Source of the DNA: Taxawa tesnikishii (nom. ined.) | Taxonomy: Eukaryota; Ascomycota; Dothideomycetes; Dothideales | Reading direction: 5' to 3' | DNA length: 64,000 nucleotides | Assembly: GCA_030247885.1 (NCBI GenBank) | Contig: JAPDRO010000008.1 | Location: forward strand, 1-64,000 | Part shown: piece by piece, positions 49,401-58,399 of the stretch | Layout: the number at the start of each line of letters is the position of its first letter | Numbering within the stretch: the stretch's first letter is position 1 | Position numbers and translations under genes: made by a program | Notes under the pieces: model-generated | Database searches by the model: none | Told to the model about the DNA's origin: nothing | The model's input: the letters and a program-made list of their open reading frames with translations, nothing else

Positions 49401-50157
49401 TATTAAAGATAATAAAGAGTAGGATAACTTACTTAATAGTATAAATACCTTAAATAATTATAACTTACTCCTAGTTACTTAGCTATACCTTTTTAGGATT
49501 ACTTTATTTCTTAGAACTTATAAAGACTATTTAAGCGTTAATTATACTTATTATAAACTTAGACTTATTAAAGTTATATATATCTTTATTTAAGATACTA
49601 TACTTTTCCTTTGTCTTTTTAATTAGCTCGAACTAAAGTATTATAATACGTACGTCTTCGTTAAAGGCTTACTAATAATCGTATAAATAACTACGTTAAA
49701 GTTTAACTTCCTTAGTATATATCTTAAACCTATTTACTTAGTACTTACTAATAGGTCCTTTACTATATATAGTAAGTAAATTATTAGCTATTTCTTTTAT
49801 TATAGTCCTTATAGCGCTTATCTCTCGTAAGTTTAACTTAAGTATACGTACTACTATTACCTTTTCCTTTATTTTCTTTAGCTTCTTTAAGTTAGGCTTA
49901 TAGTTATATTATACGAGCTTTTTATTACATTATTATCTTAGCGTTATTTAGGGGATATTATATACTTTAAACGTATATTTTATACTATTAGGAAGAGTTA
50001 CTTAAGTAGCCTTAATAGTAAGGTATAATATACCTTTATTATAAGTAAATTATATATTATATCGTAGTAGTATTATTATAATAGTCTATAATAGTTATAA
50101 TATTAGTAAGAAGTAGCTACTTAGTAGGAAGTAGCTACTTAGTAATAAAACACGTTA
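46457..50157 (-). mobile_element. Family A transposon (A4), split by B6
   Basis: Termini TAACGTATTTTATTACTAAG (46457) and AATAAAACACGTTA (50157). Without B6 it is about 1.85 kb, matching A2. The 5' half of the transposase is at the right end, opposite to A2 and A3. Stop-ridden. Confidence 0.85.
46949..48799 (-). mobile_element. Family B transposon, full length (B6), nested in A4
   Basis: Termini TAATATAAACTATAGAG (46949) and CGCGGTTTACATTA (48799), 1,851 bp, with the C-terminal coding end at the left. The left terminus shows RIP inside the inverted repeat itself (ACG to ATA). It sits in A4 sequence, which resumes at 48800. Confidence 0.85.
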
Positions 50158-51499
50158 TAGCCTTCTTTAAAGTATTTAATAGTAACTAAAGTAATAATAA
50201 CTTAAGCTTAATATAACTATAGTAAGTCTTTAATTACTTTATAATAGTTAAAGTATAAAGAAAGTATTACCTTTTACTTATAAATAGTTATAAGAATTAC
50301 TTAAGAAAAGAGTTTTTATAGTATTACTATAAGTATAAGATACTATTAAGTATCTATTTACCTTATAGTACTTACATATTATAATTACTTAATATAGTAA
50401 TATTTAAGCCTCTTAGTATAATATACTTAAAGAAGCTAATAATACGCCTTTATAAGTATTAAGGCTTAGTACTTATAATTAAAGTTAACTTCTTCTTATT
50501 ATTTTAAGATATCTAAGTAGTTAGCTTTATTATAAAGAATATTTTTAGCTCCTTTAAATTAATAGGTATATATCCCTTTAACCTTAATATTATATTATAC
50601 TACTTTTATAATAAGGACTCTAATATAGCTAGTAATACCTTATTTAAACTTCCTATATATAATAGAGATACTTAAATAAAACTAGATATTATAACTAAAT
50701 AAGTAATAGTTAGTACCTTAAAGAAGGACGTATTTATTATTTAGTAATTAATCTATTATATAGCTATATAAAATAGTCTTTTAAGGGCTAAAAATAAGGG
50801 TCTCTTTAATGCTCTTATTATTAAGAAATAATAAGAAAAGTAAAGTAAGTCTTTAACTTTATTATAATATTATAAGTACTAGGGTCCTTTTATAATATAA
50901 ACTCCTTAATTATTTCGAGAAGTTAAGGTATATATAAGACTTATAAGAAAAGAGTAAAAAGTTAAAGAGAAAAAGAAGGCTAATATAAAGGAGTTAACTA
51001 AAGTTAATAAGCTATATAATAATATATTTATTAAGGAAAAGTATAAGAAGTAAAAGAAAAAAAGGAAGAATATAACTAGTAAGTTACTATAAAGACTAAG
51101 AAAGTTACTAAATATAAGGTAAAGAGAAAGCGTTAAAAGTAAACTTATAACGCTTAAAAAGCTATAAAATAAGCCTTAAGTAGTAAGTATAAAGCCTTAT
51201 AAAAAGTAGTATTAAAAAGAAGTAGAAATATAATACTATAAGTAATATAAGTAGTACTTTTACTACTAAGTACTTCCTATTTCCTTTACTTAAAAGATCT
51301 ATATATAGTTATAATATTAAGTTTCTACGTAAATATAAATAATATAAGTTTATCGTATAAGTCTATAGAGTACTTTACTAAATAAAATCTTATAATGATA
51401 GCTATTATATATAGCTCTATAGCTTTATTTTTTGTAGGGATTATTTTAGTAATTCGCGCGCATTGACTAAATGCGCGCATTGAGTGCACGGACACGGTA
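50158..51499 (+). mobile_element. Family D pogo-like transposon, 3' fragment
   Basis: Reading through stops, the segment near 50480-50700 resembles the end of a DDE_1 transposase (a post-catalytic IFSSFKLIGIYPFNL-like stretch), and 50930-51150 is the Lys-rich coiled tail common to these enzymes (KEKKKANIKELTKVNKLYNN). The right end has the family D terminal motif with a perfect 9-bp hairpin (arms GCGCGCATT and AATGCGCGC, 51456-51478) and ends ACGGACACGGTA at 51499. The 5' portion is absent. Confidence 0.65.
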
Positions 51500-51599
51500 C
51501 TTACCTCGCTAAAATCGCGTATTTTGTTCTAATTTACTTAGAAAGGCTACGTAAAAAAACGCAATACGCTGTTGAGCGACGTAAGCTACTAATCAAAGG

Positions 51600-52355
51600 A
51601 TGAGGGCCGCTCATGAGCAGCGACGCAAATATAATGCAGCTAAGGCTGAGTCCGACGCGGTAGTTGACAAGGCTACTAACGGATTAGACAAGCGCGTAAC
51701 CGAGTTAGAGCAAAACGACACGGCGGAATAGACACGCAAGACGGAGGCGGTTGCAAAGCTAGACCAAGAAGAACGCAACATAGTTCGGAGAGCGGGCTAG
51801 GACGAGCGGGATCTCGCGGCCTCGGAGGAACGCGAGACGGCGACTGCCGATGAAGTTGCACGCAAGGCACATGTCAAGGTCCAGGAATAGCGGACTCGCG
51901 TATACGCCCTGGAGACAGCAGGCAAGGCAGTGCAGTTCGCGAGCGAGGTGCAGGAAGCTGCAGAAGCCGAGCAGGCTGCCGCCCGGGTTGCGTCAGTGAA
52001 GCATGCGCAGGAAGAGCCTGGAGGCGGCGCAGCTGACCCGGAATACGGAAGCCGGGTGTAGTTGGGTCGCGACGTCGACGCGCAGGTCAACACCACGGAA
52101 GCGAATGCCAAGAAGGTCGTCGACGATATAAAGCTTGCGAAGCTTGCATTCGAAGACTTGGAGATGCGTTCGGTCGACGAGGCAAATGCCAAGCTGGTGA
52201 GCCTCATGAAAACCATATAGGATGCCGACGTAGCAGTGAAGGCACGACGCGCGGCCGTGGCAGTGAGCCTTACGGCAGGTGTTGCTAAGGCAGCGGAGCG
52301 GCGAACCGATCTCTGGAAATCGTTCATTCATATAGCCTCCCACGTCTCAATCTGA
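51600..52355 (+). pseudogene. Coiled-coil protein gene killed by five in-frame TAG codons
   Basis: From the ATG at 51600 one + frame runs 252 codons to a TGA at 52353-52355, interrupted only by five TAGs (about 51729, 51798, 51888, 52059 and 52218). Between them the text is consistently helical and charged, rich in Ala, Glu, Lys, Arg and Gln (TNGLDKRVTELEQND, KLDQEERNIVRRA, NAKKVVDDIKLAKLAFEDLE). Each TAG suits a former CAG (Gln), a CpA-to-TpA change favoured by RIP. No frameshift is needed, unlike many genes here. The family is not recognised. The gene lies 100 bp from the family D terminus and its last 32 bases overlap the convergent membrane-protein gene. The opposite strand is also open but reads as unlikely Ser/Ala/Arg text. 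Confidence 0.65.
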
Positions 52356-53345
52356 TCATCGGCAACACCACGTCAGTCGTTCCAAGGGCGACGTGCCCAA
52401 CATCCTGCTCAGATCGTACGTCTCCGAGACAGACTTTGACATCCTTCAGCCGCCTCGCCTGGTCTAAGGCATCCTCCATCGACGCAGTATGGCCGACGAG
52501 GGCATATGGGTTGTCCCGAAGCAGGCTGGTTGTTCGGTCCAAGATATCTGGTCCTTTCCGAAGGGTTGTGAGTATCGCTGCCGCGACGCCTGCAATGAGC
52601 ATAACCGTTGATGCGATGACGAGGACAGACAACCATGCCCGGTTGCAGTGCAGGACTAGATGATCGGGCGTCATTGTGCCAGTCACATTTCGATATGTGT
52701 AAGTGACGTAGCGGCTGGAATTGGTAGACTCTTCAAGAACGAAATTGCCCGTGACACTGAAGGGGCAATGCTGACAATCCAGTACGTGTTGAGCAGCTGC
52801 GTGAACCTTTGCGAGAACACAACGTCGCCCACAGGCCAGATAGCTGCGCCAGGCCACGCCTCTCCACCCACAGCCATGGCAGAATATGGTGAATTTGGGT
52901 TCGTAAAGTAGTATTCCAGAGGCGTGGAGTACTTCTCGGTCGTCCACATATAATTCCAGGGAGTGTAGGAAGCGTTGATGAAGGTCGAAAGAAACCACTG
53001 CTGGTTAAGCATGCTAAACTCGTGACCTGAGGGTCCCAGACCGTCAAGCACGGTCAGGGGAATAGCGTTCTGCTGTTTCAGTGACGGCCGTATACGGGTG
53101 GTGTTGCAACTGGTCCAGTGGCATTTGACCTCAACTTCGACATAAGATGTTGTCAAGCTGCAAGATGCATTCGTTAATACATTGTAATAAGTGAAGGATT
53201 CGAAAAACAACTTCAGAGGCTCTGTTCTTTTATCGACAGAAGAGTGTTCGGCCGCATTATCGACCCTAATCACCAAAGTCTTATAATTGTTGAACTTGTA
53301 CTTGGCTTTTGCCAACATATAGGTACGGAACTGTGTGTACGACAT
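52324..53345 (-). CDS. Single-pass membrane protein with glycosylated ectodomain, probably 5'-truncated
   Basis: Restoring one base in the GGGG run at 52762-52765 joins two frames into 340 aa. The N-terminal ~230 residues carry several N-glycosylation sequons (NASC, NTT, NASY, NSS, NVTG) and read as an ectodomain. One clear TM helix follows (AWLSVLVIASTVMLIAGVAA), then a cytoplasmic tail with DILDRTTSLLRDNPYA. This tail pattern is familiar from the C-termini of large fungal-specific membrane proteins of unknown function, so the N-terminal part is probably missing. Upstream of 53345 I find no matching coding sequence. No function is assigned. Confidence 0.6.
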
Positions 53346-53809
53346 TTCCGTTGTATAGAGGGAAGCTCGCTATCTTATCAATTTCCCCGCAAGGCTATAC
53401 GTTTTAGCCTTTTTGCTATACCGAACTAGTTGCCATTAGCTACATATAGTACTAGAGTAAAAGTATCCGCGAGTTCGCCGAGGTGTCTTAAGACAATCGA
53501 CCAAGCGGGAAGAGACCTGACCCGTAGCATAATCGAAATAGAGATATCTATAAACTCTACTACCCTATTACCACAATTATCGTACTCCCCTGTCTATTTG
53601 TGCCTTGTATATACTTACCCTAAGTTGTTACTACGATACGAACATAGCAGTTGAAACTAAAGGGATCCCGTCTTAGTAATCTATTATGTTGGCTAATCTA
53701 CTTCCCCGTCAACTACGTTAATCAACACAACATCATCCCTTCTCATCTCCCTTCCTCTAGACACAGCTATTATACCTGGGTAACGAACATGCGATGGATG
53801 CTGAACATC
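53346..53809. other. Intergenic, no gene seen
   Basis: AT-moderate sequence between the membrane-protein fragment and the 3' end of the amidohydrolase gene. It may contain the remains of the missing 5' portion of the membrane-protein gene, but I cannot recognise any. Confidence 0.5.
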
Positions 53810-54902
53810 CTAAGCGTCCAACTGGGTCCACTGCCAGAGCCTCCGTGGGTTGTCAACAAAAAGTCGCTGTATCTGCGCATCAGACCCCGCCCACTCCTTG
53901 AAGATCTCGACGAGGGCGGCGTCGTTGATGTTCCGGAAATTCTGAGGAGACAGCCTTCCTCCAGCCGCCGCGTTACCTTCCTTGCTCGAAGTGTGAGGCC
54001 AGTCACTTCCGTACACAACCATCTCAGGTCCATTCAATATGAGAGTCTGAGCGACGACCCGCATGTCTTCGTACAAAGGAGATTGTTTGGAGTTCTGATA
54101 TGGTCCGGAGATTTTGACGAAAAGAAGTCTTTGGCGCACGAGGTCGACCAGCTCGGGAAAGCCTGTCTTCTGGTATGGATCGATGGTGTCGGCTGTCTTG
54201 TTGGTCTTGGAGCCGACCTCGGTGTGCCCAAAGTGGTCTGCCACAACTGTTACACCCAGCTCCGGGATGACGCTGTGCAACGCCGCGAACGACTTCAGCG
54301 GAAGCCAAAGCTGAAGAACCCAGTTGTTCAGCTTCGCAACCGCAGCGTTCTTCTTGACCGCCTCGACGATTTCCTCATCGGTGCCTTCCGATCCAAAGTT
54401 CACACGCACACCACGAACGCCGGCATTGTGAAACTCGGTCAAGGTCTTGTTGTCGATGGTGTCCGGGTCAACGACACAGACACCACGTGCGGAGCCGTTG
54501 AAGAAAGCCAGTGCGTCCAGAAGAACACCATTGTCCGTTCCGTAGACGCTAGGCAGAACGATGACCGGATGAGCAATGCCGCGCTGAGATTCGAAATCAG
54601 AAGCGTTCTGCTTGGTCGCTGCCTTTGGTGTGTAGTCTGGATACAGGATCAGAAGCGTTCAAGCGGCAGGGAAGACGATAAACTGTGGAAGTCTTACCCC
54701 GGTCTGGGGACATGGGGAACCTATCGGGATCAATGACATGGATGTGGGAGTCCCTGAAACCCCGATCAGCAATGTATCAAAACATGTGGAGCATATCGAG
54801 GGCAACTACGAACCATGAATAAGGTGGGAAGACCGTGGTCATGGCTGCTGCTCGGGAACACAGCAATAGCAGGGAGGCGGTAAACTGCAGGAACTGGTGC
54901 AT
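53810..54902 (-). CDS. Secreted amidohydrolase (Amidohydro_2, TIM-barrel metal hydrolase)
   Basis: The three exons are 54814-54902, 54698-54753 and 53810-54636. The 60- and 61-bp introns restore frame and yield 323 aa with no base correction. Exon 1 encodes a signal peptide (MHQFLQFTASLLLLCSRAAA), unusual because most relatives are cytosolic. The mature protein has the metal-binding HxH (DSHIHVIDPDRF), a distal His pair (VVADHFGHTE) and GSDWPHTS with the conserved Asp, in the order of 2-pyrone-4,6-dicarboxylate-lactonase-like and related amidohydrolases. The family hydrolyses lactones, amides or decarboxylates ring acids; the substrate is unknown. The first intron donor (GTTCGT) is weak, so the signal-peptide exon is the least certain part. 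Confidence 0.8.
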
Positions 54903-55623
54903 TGTGATAAGTGGAGGTATCCGTGTCGTTGACCGAACGACTGGTACCTTGTCTGCCTTGCCTCATATATAGCTGACCTGCCAAGCGTCTTACATGGATC
55001 TAAGCATCTTCCCCTCTTCTCCTCTTAGAGATTCAATATCGGTGTGCCTTGGTCGTACCGTCTTGGCATTTATCTTGAGACAAAATATCCCTCCAGAGTG
55101 GTCGAACAGAGGCAGTCCGGGGAGTCATGAAATCACGCGAAGCGCCACTGGGGTATCCAAAAACTCGGGGAAGTCACCGAGGGCTTTGTCGGGCTCCGAG
55201 AACGGAGATTGGCCGAGTGCGCCATCGGGCAGCTACCGCTAGCATGAATACAGCCCCCCCCATCCACGCGCCCCGCACTTTGTAAAGTCTGGAGTACCAC
55301 CGACTTTCGCTTTCTGTCCGTCCATGCTGACCATTTACTCTGCGGCGATTGAGAGGGTCCGGGACGTGAAAAGGCCGGATTGTCTCGCCTCAAGAATTGC
55401 TGGAGCTGCCGGGCAATCGGCCCAATTCTGTCCGCTCAATCTATTTCCACCTTCCTCCACTATGATTTCCATCCATCCTTACTCCCTCCCTTGCTCAACT
55501 ACCGTACCTTGAATCAGTACTGTTCTTCGCCTTTTTTTATTCTCTATCTCACTATCATATCGACCTTTGTGGAAACTCATCAGAGTCGATTTTTCCTCAC
55601 AACACACTACTACTCATTTCAAG
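54903..55623. other. Divergent intergenic region
   Basis: 721 bases between the amidohydrolase (-) and the Dabb gene (+), so both promoters lie here. A CT-rich tract at about 55440-55560 just before the Dabb start is typical of fungal promoters. No further gene. Confidence 0.6.
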
Positions 55624-56146
55624 ATGACGATTATCCACATGGGTAAGACTGCATGCTGCCACTGCGCATCGCTCAATCACTGACCAATCGTGCCTCTAGT
55701 CTTTTTCAAATTCCGACCGGAGGTGACTGAGGAGCACAAGCAGACCTTTGTGCGGGAATTGAAGAAGTTGAAGGCCTTGCCCTGCGTCAAAGACAACCGT
55801 CTCATCGTCGGCGGTCCGTCGTGCACAGATCCGATCGAGCGCAGCAAAGGCTTCCAATTCGCTCTTCTCAGCTACCATCAGGACCGGAAGGCGCTGGACG
55901 AATATCAGGCCAGCAAGGAACACCACTGGTCAGCCACTTCCTCCAATTCATACGACCGACTGTCCACCGAGCCGTGCTTGCTGACATGGCATTTGTAGGG
56001 TCACATCAACATACATGTTCCCTTTCAAGGAGGATCTTTGCCGTTTTGATTTCGAGGTTGACGATGAGGACGAGTACATGTGCGACTTTGCAAAACTTGC
56101 TAGTGCGAAGATGACCGCGGGTCTGGCGACACCGGAAGAGAGCTGA
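55624..56146 (+). CDS. Stress-responsive A/B barrel (Dabb) domain protein
   Basis: The three exons are 55624-55642, 55700-55928 and 55999-56146, with introns of 57 and 70 bp, giving 131 aa in frame without correction. The ferredoxin-like alpha/beta barrel is plain: MTIIHMVFFKFRPEVTEEH, then LKKLKALPCVKDNRLIVGG, FALLSYHQDRKALDEYQ and the closing HHW...FPFKEDLCRFDFEV. Dabb proteins are small dimers; some act as polyketide cyclases, others are stress-induced with no known reaction. The first exon is only 19 bases, so an automated caller may miss it. The gene is divergent from the amidohydrolase and may share its promoter. Confidence 0.85.
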
Positions 56147-56659
56147 ACCAGTCGCGCTCTTGCCAGCGGCGAGTTCGGTGGCCATGGGCACGATGCTCGC
56201 AGAACCAACCACCAAACACAGAGGACACATCAGGCAGGGCAACAAGAGTTTCGGGGCCAAGGGCAAAGACACATGCGGAGCGGGCAGAAGAGACTTGCTT
56301 CTTGTTTCTATTTAGGGAAGGTTGAACAAAGTTTTTACGAACATAGATCACTGCAGTTGTAGATGGATTAGTCACAGCATAGATTGCCAGATTAGATTCG
56401 AGTTCCAGCATTTCCATTGTCATGATCGCATCCCGAGGTCTCCATTCGAGTGGCATGACCCAATACCTGGTACACTGACATTAACGAGCGACGACATACA
56501 ACGCGACGATCAAACTATACATTCTCTATGGGTCAACAGTTACATCTATCCACAGCTGCTGCTACCAGTCGAATCGGGATCAGGATCTGCAACACGCAAC
56601 CCTGCCACTTTGTGTCTCTTTCACCTCTCGTTCCTTTCCCTGTCAACTCTGCTCCTCTC
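56147..56659. other. Convergent intergenic region
   Basis: Terminal region between the Dabb gene (+) and the ATP-grasp gene (-). The short frames in it have no domain. Nothing else seen. Confidence 0.6.
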
Positions 56660-58015
56660 TCAAAATTGTGCAGGCTTGACGTGTCGGAGATGCCTCAGCG
56701 TGAAAGAGCTGCTCAGCATCTCCCGCAGCAGGCGCGGGTAGTCCCAGCCCAGCTGAGCCGCAGCTATTGCCGTTAAACTCGCTTGGTTCGTACGCCCTGG
56801 TCGCCCGGGGCCTGTCATGTTCTTGGGGAGGGTTAGCAATCGGGATTTCTGTGGGAAATAGGTTGGGGTATTGACATACTGGCTTCATGTTCACATCGAA
56901 CAGTGCAAACTTGGATCCAGGCTTGTCATCGTACCGGCGTACGTCGATCCGAATGGGAGCCGTCAGGCGCAGTAACCTTGCTGCAGCTTCGCATTCTCTT
57001 GCCACAGTGGCATATGCCGGATCTTGTGCATATTCATCCGGTGTGACAACACGTGAGTTTGAGGTCACGGCAACTACGCCATTATAGGGCGCGATGCCTT
57101 TTTCATGGTTGAAGCGGGTGACGATAGGCATGGCCCAGTAATCGGATTTGTCGCTTGAAGGTGGCATAACGGTGACAGTAGACTCTTCGCCCTTTAGATA
57201 TTCCTCAAGCATAATCATAGGTGAATCTTTGAATAGTGTGTTTACGTGCTCGTGCAACTCTTGCATCGAATCGCAAACTTTGACGCCGTAGCTGCCACGC
57301 CCACGAATGGGTTTTCCAACGATAGGGTACGGCAAGCGTAGCGCATTTAGTTGTGCCTCGAGGTCTCGAGGGCCCTCCGGTTCTGTCAACACCCAGCCGC
57401 GTGGCACGGTGAATGAGCCGTGGGCGCGTAGTACGTCGTTGACATAGCGCTTGTCGTCAAAGAGCTCGACCATGCACGGCGGCTGACCGATGACCTTGAC
57501 CTTGTCTTGATATGCACGCACACGCTGTGAGATTTGCAGAGGATGCGAGGCGAAAAGGATTGTGTTGGCCCACAGGTGCGTTACGCCTCCATCCAAGGCG
57601 GACAGGATGCCCTCCTCGGTGTCGGGAAAGCACCAACGAGTGTGATCGGCCGGGTCTGGGTTTTTGTAGGGGTAACTACCTCAACACCTGGCTGTGTCTG
57701 CAGGTTGAATGCAATGTCCGCTCCGGAGTCCTGGTATCCTTTTGGACGATACGTCAGGGAACGTCTCTACGACGACAAGCACGGGCCTTGCTCACCTCCA
57801 GGTTTCATAGGCTTGGAGACTCCGTTGATGATTGGCGGATCGACAGCTTGGTAGAGCACGGCAACACGGGCGATCTGCGAGCTATAGCGTACTGTGGAGG
57901 CGTGCGTATGCCCCGAAGGTTGGGCCGAACGCAAACGCGACCACCTCTGCGGCACGGCGTACGAATGGAAGAGCTGCGGCCGGGCAAAACGCCGGCAGAC
58001 AAGAGCAGGTATCAT
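56660..58015 (-). CDS. ATP-grasp ligase, D-alanine-D-alanine-ligase-like
   Basis: The three exons are 57796-58015, 56880-57738 and 56660-56821, with introns of 57 and 58 bp. One base must be restored in the T5 run at 57661-57665 to join EVVTPTKN to PDPADHTRWCF; the protein is then 413 aa. ATP-grasp features are in order: YPIVGKPIRGRGSYGVKV (Gly-rich loop), MIMLEEYLKGEESTVTV, RIDVRRYDD, and FALFDVNMKPNMTGPGRPG, where Asp and Asn coordinate Mg-ATP. Fungal proteins of this family join carboxylates to amines in unknown small-molecule pathways; they do not make bacterial peptidoglycan. The N-terminus is Arg-rich and acid-free (MIPALVCRRFARPQLFHSYA), so it may be a mitochondrial presequence. Confidence 0.83.
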
Positions 58016-58399
58016 GCCGGGCGACCTAGTGTCGGGGTATCGGTTCGAGGGGCAAGCCCGACAGAGTATGGACGAATCAGTCAGAGAACTTGTAACTCTG
58101 TGATGCGGGATGTAATAGTGAGTATAACACAACGACAATCAACTCCGACGACGGACAGCAGGCTGATGAGCCGCGGAAGGCTGGAGTTTCGCTGAGCTGA
58201 AATTCGATGGACGGAAAAGAAGAGATGGAATTGCGAGGGATAAGGGAGAGGAGGAGTCTAGGCACCGGGTCCGGTGTCAGGGTCCAGGTGTGGGGCAGGG
58301 GCTCGCTCGGCGTCTTCTCCGTTCCATGCACGAAAAGCTTGGCACGCCGTACCGCAGTATTCGGCGGTGGAGCCGAGCTCGCAGACCGTCGTCCTTCTT
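58016..58399. other. Intergenic, ATP-grasp promoter
   Basis: 384 bases between the regulator's 3' end and the start of the ATP-grasp gene, both on the minus strand. No gene or clear motif. Confidence 0.55.

Noticed and set aside
51797-52327. 176-codon minus-strand frame opposite the coiled-coil pseudogene
   Set aside because: It is free of stops, but its Ser/Ala/Thr/Arg text is the complement of Ala/Glu/Arg/Lys codons. The + strand shows a consistent coiled-coil pattern broken only by RIP-type TAGs, which is the better explanation.
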